DNA of 64,000 nucleotides from Stichopus chloronotus (lineage: Eukaryota > Echinodermata > Holothuroidea > Aspidochirotida > Stichopodidae): assembly GCA_021234535.1 (NCBI GenBank), contig CM037842.1, positions 7,027,203 to 7,091,202 of the forward strand, in the 5' to 3' direction. The number at the start of each line of letters is the position of its first letter. Positions within the stretch are counted from its first letter, which is position 1. The position numbers were made by a program, and so were the translations under genes. Below are positions 24,701 through 32,285 of this stretch, one piece after another. The notes under the pieces were generated by a model. It saw only the letters and a list, made by a program, of their open reading frames with translations, searched no databases and was not told where the DNA came from.

Positions 24701-27198
24701 AAACCAACACCAACTATCACAATGTTTATCTTTTAGTTGTGTTGCCATGTCAACAAGATAAATGCAGTTTCTTGGCATCCCTCTCTCCTAGGTCATTCCA
24801 TCTAAAAAAAAAAGAAGATTAAATAGAGTTACAAAAAACTGCTTTTAACACTGAACCAAATTAGAAAACTGTAGTTACTGGTAGTGCACCTACTGTTTAT
24901 GGGAGCAATGGATTGTGTAGCTAATTTTTTCTTATGTCTGTCAGTTCCAGCAAGTTAAGTTAGCCTACATATTAACACCCCCCCCCCCCCCAGAACAGGT
25001 TTCTAGACCTAAGCACTTTACACTGCGCTTTGGGCGGAGTGAGGGACTTATGAATGTAAGGCAATGAAAAGGAACATACAGCCTCTTCGAGGGCTAAGCC
25101 TGGCGTTCCATCTCTCAGTCACTATAGACCTACTACATGATACTTTAAGTCTAGCACCGAGAAACCAAAACATCACCCCCAAATGACAATAAACGAAAGG
25201 AAAAACAAAGCACCCCGCTCACGATTAACTCCCGAGTACAATACAATGATCAGCAGGCACCTGCAGGATATGTGTTTCACCGTGCCATACCATGCCCAAT
25301 ATGTAACAGCTCAATGAACGTACTAAGGAGTTCTTGCACTAAACATGTAATGTGTTCTATCACACCAGTATTTGGCATTCCGTTATCAACGTTAAGTGCA
25401 TGTATTCTTTACTTCACAAGTGATGTCTTTTTATTTTTCCTGTGTATATTTGGACAAATTCCATTACTGTGGGAAAATACATGATTAAATATTTACTTAT
25501 CGCTTTTAAAACCTAACAGCCTCTACATTATCAGACAAAATTTCTGGATGTCTAGTCTTGCATGATGATTCACCTATAATTCCATAATCCAATCATGTTG
25601 CGAAAGGAAAACTATGGAGCCAGTATTGCAAAAGCTGATGAGCTGTGGATTGTAGAAACATCAGCACTGGAAATGATGAGGAATGGTTTCTTTGAATTAT
25701 CCAAGATCTTACTTGCATCCATATATCTTACCAAGGACACAGGACAGCCAATTCTGTACTTTGAATTAGTCACAACACATGTGAGTGTACACAGAACACA
25801 GTACACAGAACACTAACTGATAAATTTTGGGTCAGTCATGGTCAGTGTTTGCACCGAGGAATTGAAGCTGTGAGGGAAATCCTGAGCTAAAGAAAATTTG
25901 GGAAGTATTTTCAAAACTAAGTAGCGAGTTGCCACTCAGTAAAGATTCCATTGCAATCTATTGTGTTGTAGCTACACCCTCAGCTCTGTGGAAAAACTGT
26001 GTGTGACTTATCTTTGTGTGGGATTCAGGAAACAAATGCAGTGTGATTCCTGTAATCCCGCATCTCAGTGCAAACACTGGTCATGAAGTCTTTTGGTATC
26101 CACCAAGACCATTGACTTAAAGAGGCCATAGTTTGAGACAATGCAGCCAGCTACCCAGTTATGGTATACTTATAGCAGTTCATCACCACCTTGCTCTGAA
26201 AACAGACAATTTCAGACCACTATAGACCATTGCTATAATGCCAATTTTATACAATGTCAGACAGTTACAGACCATTGCTATTGTACAATGCCAGTCTCAT
26301 ACAATTTCAAACAGCTATAGACCACTGCTATGATGCCAGTCTCAAACAATGTCCAACAGTTACACACCATTTCAAAAGTATGATGGCAATTTCCTACTAT
26401 GTCAGACAGTTACAGACAGTTGCTATGATGCCAGTTTCATGTACAACTTCAGACAGTTACAGAAAATTACTATGATACCAGTCTCATACATATCATACAG
26501 GTACAGACCATTACTATGATACAAGTCTCATACAGGTACAGACCACTACTATGATGCCAGTCTCATGCAATGTCAGACAGGTACAGACCATTACTATGAT
26601 GCCAGTTTAACACAACAGTACTGTAGACAGCTACAGACTGTTTAGCCAGGCTCTCATTACTGTATCAATATTGGTGTTATGTAGAAATATTGCCAAAATT
26701 TCATAAAATTGCAACTGGCAAGACAAAGGCACTTCGCAGGAAAATATCCTTAATATGGCTTTACTTTGTGTGAGGATACCGCAAAAAGAACAACTTTCCC
26801 TTTCCCATGACTGTACCAGTGGAACATCATGAACAATAGCTTAGTAAATTTTCAACACCGATATCTACTAAAATCATAAAATCCCGCATCATGTTTCAAT
26901 CCCCTGTTGACTTACCAAGTTAATAGACAACATAGCTAATCTTAAAGATGCAGTGTTGGACTTACCTGAGTCAACAGTTATGAGGAATACTCTCTGTATG
27001 ATTTTATCTATAGATTGAATAATTCTAGTCTTTTGATATTTCACTCTCATTTTCAATCTCTCTCCTTTGGTCTCCTTCCTCCGGGAGGTGAACTGGGATC
27101 GCTTCGTCTTCCAAGACATCTTTTTCTTGATTTGGTGGAGGTTCCTCGGTGGCAGATTTGCTCTTCACCAAATGGGCAAATGGATCTGAGGTTGCCAT
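532..27198 (-). CDS. UBE4A: Ubiquitin conjugation factor E4 A (multi-exon gene, 3' end beyond window)
   Basis: An E4-type, U-box ubiquitin ligase that extends ubiquitin chains; members act in cytosol and nucleus. Twelve exons were placed on the minus strand: 26966-27198, 23554-23706, 22265-22470, 19621-19803, 18617-18734, 14304-14564, 12968-13385, 11995-12172, 9761-9874, 8606-8682, 7916-7992, 532-783. Translations follow vertebrate UBE4A in order, including the core motifs [18 protein letters not shown] and NPHLRAKLAEVLE, which separate UBE4A from UBE4B. Junction phases agree for 22265/19803, 19621/18734, 14304/13385, 12968/12172, 11995/9874, 8606/7992 and 7916/783. Exons equivalent to residues between 26966 and 23706, 23554 and 22470, 18617 and 14564, and 9761 and 8682 were not found; phases there show something is missing. 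The C-terminal U-box would lie left of position 1. Two single-base frame breaks are seen, in the first and last placed exons. Confidence 0.93.
782..946. repeat. Two-copy 81-bp tandem duplication at a UBE4A 3' splice site
   Basis: Positions 782-862 and 863-943 align at a fixed offset of 81 bp (both start ACCTGGCATAG / ACTTGGCATAG and contain ATCTAC-ATCGTCTACTGACAAG). The right edge of the UBE4A exon (783) lies at the start of copy one, so on the gene strand the duplicated unit is the 3' splice region itself, with a second CTATGCCAAG acceptor-like site upstream. Confidence 0.8.
1146..1560 (+). repeat. Possible 5' LTR of the BEL/Pao element
   Basis: A non-coding stretch upstream of the Gag fragments starting with TGTTACAGG and carrying an AATAAA signal at 1541. 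No second LTR exists to compare it with, so the call rests on position only. Between 1690 and 1840 three imperfect copies of GGCGACCA-GCTGAC-GGA (spacing about 60-70 bp) occur, possibly near the primer-binding region. Confidence 0.3.
2218..2934 (+). pseudogene. BEL/Pao Gag, N-terminal part
   Basis: Open frame with a proline-rich start (MSSVNLDVPPPNPP), a serine-rich and arginine-rich middle (SHRSRRSVRSSNSSCSS), and an alanine/lysine coiled-coil (QAEAAAQAATLKAKLKYVDE). This alanine-rich helix followed by 'KEIDMAEAKVEAIL' is typical of Pao-type Gag. The open frame extends back to 2020 but similarity starts only at the ATG at 2218. It ends in a stop at 2934 ahead of the next domain. Confidence 0.7.
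3054..3773 (+). pseudogene. BEL/Pao Gag, DUF1759-like part
   Basis: The fragment contains NLNRLPPPEPTIFYGDPLKY, then PGWKSAFNSLIDQKG and YLKKYLGGQARDSIEGYF. The pattern 'LPxxxLPxFxGDPxxWxxFxxxFxxxI' followed by a 'YLxxxLxGxAxxxI' block is the hallmark of the DUF1759 Gag region of Pao elements. A stop at 3773 separates it from the zinc knuckle. Confidence 0.8.
3828..4200 (+). pseudogene. BEL/Pao Gag zinc-knuckle remnant
   Basis: Two overlapping frames each carry part of the region. The second has CYGCLRSGHRAKE, a CCHC-type zinc knuckle start, followed after a stop by CTTCKKRHPT. A frame change inside the knuckle shows decay. Confidence 0.65.
4360..4563 (+). pseudogene. BEL/Pao aspartic protease remnant
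   Basis: It reads PVWLSHCNFPEKEVLTYALL then DTQSDTTFVLDSVTEALG. 'ALLDTQSDTTF' fits the retropepsin active-site stretch, with the glycine after the catalytic Asp-Thr replaced by Gln, as in many Pao proteases. A stop at 4561 breaks it from the downstream frame. Confidence 0.7.
4557..5990 (+). pseudogene. BEL/Pao protease end and reverse transcriptase
   Basis: The longest open frame of the element (about 477 codons). Early residues (IGLLIGYNCQKALLSREVIP) are the region after the Pao protease; from about residue 250 it is reverse transcriptase: YIPHHGVYHHKKPDKLRVVF, LTDTLIGVLCRFR, and the catalytic FYVDDGL motif near residue 404. The finger/palm residue pattern is that of BEL/Pao. At about 5975 the frame shifts and about 45 further codons of similarity (GVIWCVESDTLHY) follow in another frame. 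Confidence 0.85.
5991..7140. other. UBE4A intron between retroelement and minisatellite
   Basis: After the retroelement fades near 6110 this part holds a short palindromic repeat (6232-6362) and otherwise unremarkable AT-rich sequence. No gene on either strand could be supported. Confidence 0.5.
6232..6362. repeat. ~22-30 bp tandem repeat built of CACATGTG and GATCACTGGG
   Basis: Five to six degenerate copies of TCACATGTG-GATCACTGGGG. Each copy carries the palindrome CACATGTG (an E-box-like core) and the palindrome TGATCA or its GGATCA variant; one copy has CACGTG instead. Confidence 0.75.
7205..7480. repeat. ~36-bp minisatellite in UBE4A intron
   Basis: About seven to eight copies of GTAGTCACCATAAACAATAT followed by ATGTAGTACAATGTAT. 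The unit length is near a multiple of three, so minus-strand frames stay open across it and encode only repeated peptide; these are not genes. Confidence 0.85.
7916..7992 (-). CDS. UBE4A: UBE4A small internal exon
   Basis: Acceptor GTTTTTAG before 7992, donor GTGAGT after 7916. It reads EIKDIFTHPVMVERIAAMFN then DFLLKL, matching UBE4A [27 protein letters not shown]. It ends in phase 0 and joins the exon at 783 across a 7.1-kb intron that holds the antisense BEL/Pao element. Confidence 0.92.
8460..8560 (-). pseudogene. Decayed duplicate of the 77-nt UBE4A exon
   Basis: The stretch rich in GACTCTCTGGACATGACTC-AA-AACCT matches the true exon (8606-8682), which has GACTCTCTAGACATGACATT. On the minus strand it reads MSSAIVRLFRVMSRESL against TSTAVARFFNVMSRESV in the exon, preceded by a TAG acceptor-like end. 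Similarity is lost after that and the original donor is gone, so it is taken as a dead tandem exon duplicate. Confidence 0.7.
8606..8682 (-). CDS. UBE4A: UBE4A small internal exon
   Basis: Acceptor CAAATTAG before 8682, donor GTATGT after 8606, 77 nt. It reads TAVARFFNVMSRESVSCLAF then ITK, matching UBE4A [26 protein letters not shown]. The end phase (1) joins 7992 to give ITK-EIKDIF. A decayed second copy lies just downstream at about 8460-8560, and a 33-bp array abuts its acceptor side. Confidence 0.9.
8695..8826. repeat. 33-bp minisatellite, four copies
   Basis: Four copies of GATCAAGGAAGATCAGCAGC followed by ACTAGTCTTGTAT, ending only about 13 bp from the acceptor of the UBE4A exon at 8682. 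It therefore occupies the polypyrimidine/branch-point region of that exon. Confidence 0.85.
8993..9800 (-). repeat. 43-bp minisatellite made of a UBE4A exon end plus splice donor (~19 copies)
   Basis: The unit on the minus strand starts GTCAACGATGCTATATTCAT and ends GATGAAGCTATGACGGTAA. It encodes VNDAIFMLDEAMT, the end of the exon at 9761-9874, and then the GTAAGT donor. The copy at 9756-9798 is the genuine exon end. Units differ by a few bases; in about six copies the donor is GTTAGT (plus-strand ACTAACC) instead of GTAAGT. Copies 8-10 recur as 11-13, a sign of recent block duplication. Forty-three is not a multiple of three, so retaining one more unit shifts the frame into a stop. Confidence 0.92.
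9761..9874 (-). CDS. UBE4A: UBE4A Ufd2-core exon, source of the 43-bp array
   Basis: Acceptor TCTCGTAG before 9874. It reads LLANEAVALIEVHPAPLFFQ then FINLLVNDAIFMLDESMT, matching UBE4A [22 protein letters not shown]. The first donor is GTAAGT at 9760, ending the exon in phase 0 (38 codons). From 9798 down to 8993 the stretch VNDAIFMLDE(A/S)MT plus donor is repeated about 19 times, so many equivalent donors follow; the real one cannot be told from sequence alone. The next expected exon (about 30 residues in vertebrates) is not seen. Confidence 0.9.
10715..11720. repeat. ~130-150 bp satellite, about seven copies, with nuclear-receptor-like half-sites
   Basis: Each copy has ATGACATCAGTCACAGTTA-CC, then GAGATATTGTGTTTACAAGG, then a cluster of TGACCT half-sites and CTCCACCAAAAACAATA. 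In the best copies (e.g. 11294-11326) four TGACCT sites are spaced 4, 4 and 1 bases. The array ends in a CA repeat and a short hairpin CCTTGCCTGCTTTCGGCAAGG-like stretch. Related reverse-oriented copies occur near 59370-60210 and a worn single copy near 27755-27880. Confidence 0.88.
11724..11775. repeat. (CA)n microsatellite
   Basis: A CACACA/CACGCACA run at the edge of the half-site satellite. Confidence 0.9.
11995..12172 (-). CDS. UBE4A: UBE4A Ufd2-core exon
   Basis: Acceptor CAAGACAG before 12172, donor GTAAGA after 11995. The translation has MFKEHLLDVQLSHAVLSI, then [20 protein letters not shown] and RPMYKVIKYLWGLDKHRQCF. This is the most conserved block of UBE4A (human [20 protein letters not shown]) and is what settles the identification. 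Confidence 0.96.
12228..12500. repeat. Degenerate ~60-70 bp repeat in UBE4A intron
   Basis: Four worn copies containing GGTATCA-GATGGTTATATACATGGTC and TAA-TTCACTGATGAT. The first copies begin right beside the acceptor of the UBE4A exon at 12172. Confidence 0.6.
12968..13385 (-). CDS. UBE4A: UBE4A Ufd2-core exon
   Basis: Acceptor CTCTGTCAG before 13385, donor GTAAGG after 12968; 418 nt. It reads AMSKFLAYRSALLEPAFIDN and later AIDFWMFLRRFNEQKLEDAG, ending in NNPHLRAKLAEVLEGLLP. The last segment is nearly identical to vertebrate UBE4A (KNPHLRAKLAEVLEAVMP). This is part of the helical Ufd2 core shared by E4 enzymes, which positions the U-box and substrate ubiquitin. End phase 2 joins the exon starting at 12172. 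Confidence 0.95.
13840..14262. repeat. ~100-bp degenerate tandem repeat in UBE4A intron
   Basis: Three to four copies containing TATTGCACTGTGATGTC, GTAAACCCATGAATCTATGG-GCACATCACTGATGTTAATCTGATGG (split here across its parts). The block fills most of the intron between exons 12968-13385 and 14304-14564. Confidence 0.65.
14304..14564 (-). CDS. UBE4A: UBE4A internal exon
   Basis: Acceptor TTTGTAG before 14564, donor GTAAAA after 14304. It reads LTEVTKLIKVEEASSDRPSQ, then TDIYFLTQQCLNLGFHIILE and LNRQLHQLQETYCDA, matching the UBE4A region with LALTEYTLYLGFHRLHDQM and LHRLQVAWRDA. A glycine/alanine-rich ATGGGATG insert replaces a serine/alanine stretch. End phase 1 fits the next exon. Confidence 0.9.
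16733..17508. mobile_element. Possible short TIR DNA element
   Basis: TTGTAGTGCG at 16733 and its inverse CGCACTACAA at about 17499-17508 frame a 776-bp segment. The left end is itself a near-perfect 21-bp palindrome. Flanking sequence on each side resembles the neighbouring tandem repeat (TTGCAACTC-CACTCAA), as if an element had inserted into one copy. I could not define the target duplication and see no transposase. Confidence 0.4.
17540..17890. repeat. ~170-bp tandem duplication
   Basis: TTTCCATAA-GCA-TGAAA-AG-G-CATCACTAG-AACAAAAACTA occurs near 17553 and again near 17725, followed each time by GTTCAACT-TATTAA and AGTTACTTCCT. Two copies with about 15-20% divergence by eye. Confidence 0.65.
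18385..18602. repeat. 27-bp minisatellite just after a UBE4A donor
   Basis: About eight copies of CTGAGATATCTAATCAGGTT followed by TAATACT. On the gene strand it starts about 15 nt past the GTAAGT donor of the exon at 18617. The unit is a multiple of three and lacks stops in some frames, which makes long but meaningless open frames on both strands. Confidence 0.9.
18617..18734 (-). CDS. UBE4A: UBE4A internal exon
   Basis: Acceptor GCCGCAG before 18734 with a simple-sequence polypyrimidine tract (C run plus CT repeats, 18740-18768). Product LLSEWNKRMHQIFKSIFKSS then NKLLFWIGSCMNANK matches UBE4A HEKIYQMLKNLLQLS and LSWLGNCLHANA. Donor GTAAGT at 18616; end phase 1. A 27-bp array begins roughly 15 nt beyond the donor. 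The next exon (about 80 residues in vertebrates) is not found. Confidence 0.87.
19105..19352. repeat. 30-bp minisatellite, eight to nine copies
   Basis: Units of GTTAGCAGCAAACAGCATAG followed by TCACTCTGAT; G/A and GCA/CCA variants alternate between copies. It is open in frame on both strands (repeats of MLAANSIVTL and of TMLFAANIRV), but there is no flanking coding evidence, so it is not called a gene. Confidence 0.9.
19621..19803 (-). CDS. UBE4A: UBE4A internal exon
   Basis: Acceptor TTTGCAG before 19803, donor GTAAGC after 19621; 183 nt, phase 0 at both ends. It reads VLLSFEQPHNPHSAKSYELS then LFGYVLFLSCIPAPGRAENF and ends ATMEYLWK. This matches the UBE4A region in which human has [20 protein letters not shown]. 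A 30-bp minisatellite lies about 270 bp further along the following intron. Confidence 0.88.
19870..22015. other. UBE4A intron, mostly featureless
   Basis: This intron lies between exons 22265-22470 and 19621-19803. The only structured part is a 19-bp repeat at 21225-21319 (TTCTCAATTGAACAAAGTG, five copies, each with the palindrome TCAATTGA). No exon is expected here because the flanking exons join in phase. Confidence 0.6.
21225..21319. repeat. 19-bp tandem repeat, five copies
   Basis: Five near-identical copies of TTCTCAATTGA(A/G)CAAAGTG. Confidence 0.9.
22018..22320 (-). repeat. ~110-120 bp repeat derived from a UBE4A exon end and donor
   Basis: The unit on the minus strand contains TATGCTTACTG-GATATACTGCAGC, CTTCAAATCATACACTAGC and TGAG|GTATTAC, i.e. 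the end of the exon at 22265 (YAYCDILQLYASNHTLAE) with its donor. A half-unit variant with CCAGCACTAGCTGAAGTTACTG alternates with it. Three GAG|GTATTAC donors can be counted, one genuine and two downstream. Confidence 0.85.
22265..22470 (-). CDS. UBE4A: UBE4A internal exon with repeated 3' end
   Basis: Acceptor TTATTTCAG precedes 22470. The product reads DFSEIAEFFKKVAETLTLDE, then NYAYCDILQLYASNHTLAE, matching the UBE4A segment with LLYAYLDILLYF. Donor GTATTA starts at 22264. Joining to 19803 keeps phase 0 and gives HTLAE-VLLSFEQPHNP, in register with the vertebrate protein. The last ~50 bp plus donor are repeated downstream (22020-22260), so several GAG|GTATTA sites lie in tandem. Confidence 0.85.
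22471..23553. other. UBE4A intron; an exon expected but not recognised
   Basis: The flanking exons end in incompatible phases (0 and 1), and about 60 residues of the vertebrate protein are not accounted for. I saw no matching coding stretch on the minus strand. Confidence 0.4.
23554..23706 (-). CDS. UBE4A: UBE4A internal exon
   Basis: Acceptor TTTTTAAG before 23706 and donor GTGAGT after 23554. The translation begins ALFECLLLVDPSFHVISM and ends in YKRCLQLTGKSQ, matching the UBE4A segment that reads EQALFARLLLQDP in human. Both ends are phase 0. The exon that should precede it (about 35-50 residues) and the one that should follow were not located in the flanking introns. Confidence 0.85.
23707..26965. 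other. UBE4A intron(s); an exon expected but not recognised
   Basis: Between exon one (phase 1) and the exon starting at 23706 (phase 0) another short exon must exist if the gene is intact. The region contains a 14-C tract near 24978 and a 45-bp tandem repeat (26205-26640). No coding stretch could be recognised. Confidence 0.4.
26205..26640. repeat. ~45-bp minisatellite, about nine degenerate copies
   Basis: Units of CAGACAGTTACAGACCATT followed by ACTATGATGCCAGTCTCATAC and AATGT. Length and sequence vary between copies. Confidence 0.85.
26966..27198 (-). CDS. UBE4A: UBE4A first coding exon (start codon; frame break inside)
   Basis: ATG at 27198 opens an acidic N-terminus starting MATSDPFAHLVKSK, comparable to the SNPFAALFGS segment near the start of vertebrate UBE4A. 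The acidic frame stops after NESEISKD. One base later, a second frame gives TRIIQSIDKIIQRVFLITVD, which matches the conserved IQRIFLIT segment and runs to donor GTAAGT at 26965. Removing one base near 27026-27029 (an AAAAG stretch) would join them. The start is chosen on homology; a non-coding first exon further right is possible but not visible. Exon end phase is 1. Confidence 0.8.
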
Positions 27199-30100
27199 GG
27201 TTTTCTGGTAAGTTGACCCTCTTTCAGTAATTCTTCAGCATAGACACACTGTACAATATAAACAGATAGTCACAAGGAAAGTTTAACTTATTACCTCCCA
27301 GGAAATGGTTGGTCAGGAAAAGTGTCATTTCATTTTTATTTTTCCATTAAAAGTTTCTACAGTATATATATATATATTTAGAAAAATTTAAAACATACAG
27401 TACATTACAATGCTTGGAAAAATACTTTTAGAATCACAATGTCATGTTACAACCCACAAATGAAGTACTGTAAGAGACTTAACCATATACCATGCTAAAG
27501 GGCACGGTGCATATCAGTGACACCAAACTTTTGAGCATGTTTTCACAAGGCCAGTGAATCACTAATCTGACATGCCCATTGAATTACAATACAATACTGT
27601 ACAGGTTCAGTTGACGACACACTGCTGCTTAACCTCCTCAATAACTGTAACATATTAGTTATGAGGCAACAAAATACCACTGTAAGCAGGGCAGGCTAAA
27701 TTCAGAAACACGGCATGAAACTACGGTACCATCTATTCTTGAGATCTCATGTTCACAAGGTGTCAAAGTTTCACCTCTGCTGACCTCAAAATAAGTGTTG
27801 ACCTCCACCAAAGCAACAGGGTTATTTTCCTGTGTAGGTTTTACAGTATAAACTTTCCAAATGTGAGATCAGTCCGAACATGTACCCATTGAGTTATTAC
27901 TGTTTACTACTGTATGTTTCACTGTGTGACCTATACAATGATACCAATGGCCATATTGGCCTTCACCAACATGATAAGGTTTATGCACTCAGTGTGGTCC
28001 AATGAGAGCTTAGTTCAAACTTGCAGTCTTGAGGAAACGTGTCAAGAAATGAGCCATCACGCACTCACTAACACACACAATTTATGATTATCTTGAAACT
28101 GACAACCAATTACCACTAACGGAAAACTTCATTTTATTTTCAGCCAAAATACGTGCAACATACTTCAAGTTTCTAGCACTGGTCCTTAGAACAAGTAGCG
28201 CAACATTTGGCCCTCTGATCTAAATGTCAGTCAACTTCGAAGTGAGAGTTATCTTTTCACATGATTTAAGCCCAAGATCCTTGTACTATTACTGTACTTG
28301 CAGAGCAAAAAGTCAACTCAATCATTGAGTACCTGGTATAGTTCTTCCCACAAAAGGTAAGTTATGTCAGTGGCTGAGCTCTTTACTAGAATGAATAAAT
28401 ATAATACTTTGCATATTTTCATTTATTGCTTTGAATAAATGTTTTAACTGTCCTGTAAGTTTTCTGCCAACCTACAGTATGTAGTGCACTTCATCAATGC
28501 GGTGCACTCCCTTCTCACATCGCACCTGTGGGCCTGCTTTATAGCTTGGTTGATAAGATCTGTCAGTATTTAAAAAAATCGATATCGATACATTGATTTG
28601 AAAATATCGATAATATCCGTTATATCTAGATTTTACCGCAAAATTTCGCAAAAAACTGGTACATGCACAATGCGCTGGACATATGGGCCATACACGTCAG
28701 TGCTGCACAAGTACAGTGACTAAATCAGTCACAAATGCAACCCAAATATTTGAGGTTTGGTACCTAGAAATTCACTGACTAGTTGTTACTCAGTGATAAA
28801 TTTAGACATGAGCTGCTACCAAAATAACAGCTTAGCAAAAAAGTTGACTTAATAATGAAAACCAGGAGTGGACTGAACCAGTCCAGGAATAGTATTTTGA
28901 GGGGACTGGTTGTAGCCTACATTTCAAAGCCTTGTTTTGATATACAATAGAAACTTTTAAAATATAAGCAAAATTTACTGTACGAGCAAGTTTTACTATC
29001 AATGTAAAATGCACAGTAATTGCTTGTTTCTAATCCTGTCTCCCTATACTTCCCATGGAATATCTTTGTCATTGTACAGAGCTTCTTGAAAAGATTTTCA
29101 TAAAATGGCAGGGAAAAAGAAGATGAAATTAGATTCATTTTGTAAATTGATATCACTTCATAAGTTATACTATTCCGAGGTGCTTGTGATGCTCTCGCAG
29201 AACTTTCAAGTCAAAGGTTATGATCAGGGTATACACAATATTCTCAAGAACATTCTTATTATTGTGACACAGGATTGTATACAGGACCATGCTCTGCATA
29301 CAGTTGAAGAATCACCACACTGTACATGTTGAACACTGTGTAGTGTGTTGCTGCTATAGATCTTGATTACATTCCATACAAATTGCAAAGTACTATATTT
29401 TGACCTCAACTATTGTACGCTGTCTAATTTTATTGTAGTTTCCAAAACATTATCTCAGAACATAATTGCAAGTTATGCAGTATGTACATACTTTTTGGTA
29501 AACACAACAAAAAAAGGTGATTTGTACTGTGTTGTTGGGAGAGAAAAAATGACAATCACTGGGGCAATCATATAATTTACACAGTATGCAGACTTACTCT
29601 CTAGATTTTGAAGTTGGCTATAAGCCTAAGACTGTAAATGTAATTAGGATTGGGCAAGCTGGCATACAATAGGCAATAAGCCTCGCTATCCTGCAGTAAT
29701 TTACTGCAGAAATGACTTTGCAAGTTACTGAGGTAGGCCTACGGCCGAACATACAGTACTCAGTAGAACAAGCATTACTTTAGCCGGTTACTTACTGGGT
29801 TAGGCCTAACAATAAAGTTACTGTTACTGTTAGTAACAGCGGCTCCAGTAACACCAACAGTTAACTTAGGCTACATCAATTTGCAGGTCCTAATGTTGTG
29901 TCAGCCGAGTCACTGTACTGGGCAGTTTTCTCTCATGTTATGACCTATTAAGAGGGCTATCATCCCCTTCATGAAAACTGTACTGCAAGCGAAATCGTAA
30001 GATTTGACGAATTTCTCACTGATTTTCAACGAACTTCGTGCAGCCCACATCGCTTTTTTTTTCGTGAAAGTTTATGTCAGAGTTGACGATAGAAATAGAT

Positions 30101-31663
30101 GTGAAGAAGGCGAATGGTACTGTCATACCAAAAGTCCTGTGAAGGTCAGAATATGTTGCAACGTCAGGGAGAATGTGCATGCCTTTGGCTCTTGACTGTT
30201 TATAACAACTTGAAGTTCTATAGAAACGGAAACATACTCCCACTATCAAGTATTAGACCTTCGTGATAATTCCGATACTACAGGATACATTTCATTCATC
30301 CATTTACGTTCAATTTTGAACAATACAAAGTTTACTGCAAGCCTTGCTGTCTAATAACTGAATTGAGTTACCTAGCTTTTACCATCTATAATTCATTTCT
30401 ATCTAGGATGAGGTGGGTGAACCAGCTAACTTATGGAACGCCGTTAAGGAAAGGCGTTCACAAAACTTAAACGTAAAACAAAACGCTGATTAAATTTTAA
30501 ACTAAGTGCACTTAAAGACAAAATTTAAAAAAAAAAATGCTACAAAACTTCAAAAATCAATAGAAAAGATACAACTCCAATTTTCATAGGACATTTTTTA
30601 GCTGACACAGAAAATGTTGAAGTTTATTCTGTCTATTTGAAAATGGAGTAGAATGAGCATTAAAGAGTTCAGTTTGTTTTCTTAGCTTTCAAATGTAGTC
30701 ATTGTACGTTAGCCACGAAATATAATTACAGTTCTACTGCTATTTGTTGACGTCACTAGAAAAGCCTTCTACATGCAAAATTCCATGGAAGCAAAGCGAA
30801 GTAAACTTTCATGTTTTATAAACATTTTAATTAAAAAAAAAAAAAAAGCAGGTTATTTGCGCGGTACGTAGAAATGCGACACTGACAAATTATTGAGAAA
30901 TTGATTACAGTTAATACCTGTTGACATGTTAAAGACCTATATCAGCATTGGGAAAAGTTCTTAAAATTGAACTGAGTTAAATAGCAGCTATTTTTCAGGC
31001 AATTTTTAAAGTATTTATTTTCTTGGAATTCTAGTCTCTATGCGCTTCAGGTGACGACGAGTTCCGGTCGAACTTCCTTCGAACATAGGCTAAAGTAATA
31101 TTTAACTACAATTCGCAAGTTCATCTGTTCATTTTTGTTTGTAAATATTTGTTTATTGATTAGCAAAGACAGTCCATAGAAGCAGAAAATAGCAGGCTGA
31201 GAGGGTAGTATCGATTTTTCGTGCTCCCTGTCACTACTTAATAAAGTTACAGGCCGAGATAATAGTATCGCTTTTTTGTCACGAGTGTTCCCTTAATACC
31301 GTACTTAATAACAGGCCGAGATGGCAGTATAGGCTTTTGCAGTCTCTCTTTTTCCATCCTGAGTCGACTCCTCACGTGACATATACAGTGCATACACTGT
31401 TCAAATGACAATCGTTCGGGTTATCACTAGCTAGTATACATTATATGGATATTCCATATAGGGAACTTTTTAAGGCAAAACGCTTCCTCCTATATCATGA
31501 AATTCACAGTGCAACTGGCACAGCCTGTTTTGTGGTTCACATTTTATTGAAGTCCAAGGTAAGGTCTAGGAGTGGAGAGTTTAATCCCGTGTGAATTGAA
31601 GGAGGACTATTCCACTTTAAAAAAGGGGTTGGGTATGTTCTTAACTCTGGAAAGGTGCTTTGA
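27199..31663. other. Upstream of UBE4A; no gene seen
   Basis: This should include the UBE4A promoter, but no TATA or other clear core element was recognised near 27200-27400. A worn copy of the half-site satellite lies near 27755-27880. At 28570-28612 two TATCGATA octamers occur about 30 bp apart. The rest is AT-rich, with short open frames that show no family resemblance. Confidence 0.5.
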
Positions 31664-31671
31664 GTTACATA

Positions 31672-32285
31672 CAGTGGCAGCACCAGGATTTTAAAAGTGG
31701 GGGGGGGGGGCAAATGCAGGGCAAAAGAAAATGTTGGGGGCCAAAACAATTTTCGCGCGCAGCGAAAATCGAGCGCGAAACGTGAGACTTACCGGGTGGG
31801 GTCCAGGGGCCCACTTCAGGGCCCCTGGTGGGATCCAGGGGCAAATCCCCGTTGGGGTGCAGGGTGCGAAGCCCCCGGAAGCTCTGAGGTTTTAGCAAAT
31901 CTCTTGGTAAAAAATTAAGTCTCAGGATAGGTGTATGTTGGTAATCTCTTGACACATTTTACACTTTTCTTAAAACAGAAAGGTGAATGCAATATGTACA
32001 GTATATTAACAGGGAATAGATATATACATATGTATCTGTTACACTTTAAGTTTATATATTGAGCATACCAGGTAGTACATGATGTATTAGAGGGATGTGT
32101 TCACAACTACCGCAAGAATTAATTACTTTGAAAAGTTTGGGGATGATTCAAACAGGGAGGAAATTTATTTGTGAATTATTTTGCCTTGAAAACTCCTGAA
32201 AGGACATATATACTTCAGGAGCTGAGTGGGGGAGGGGCTCTGACTGGGTGGCATTTGCCCCCATGCCCCCTTGGTGCCGCCCCTC
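31672..32285. mobile_element. Non-autonomous hAT-like element (614 bp)
   Basis: Left end CAGTGGCAGCACC, right end GGTGCCGCCCCTC (inverted, imperfect). It is flanked by a perfect 8-bp direct repeat GTTACATA (31664-31671 and 32286-32293). Eight-base target duplications with CAGTGG-type ends fit hAT transposons. Inside are G-rich ends and a GC-rich stretch (31750-31900) shared with the element at 33657; no transposase frame is present. Confidence 0.85.

Noticed and set aside
31537..31955. Overlapping open frames on both strands
   Set aside because: They fall in the GC-rich core of the hAT-like element and have no protein resemblance.
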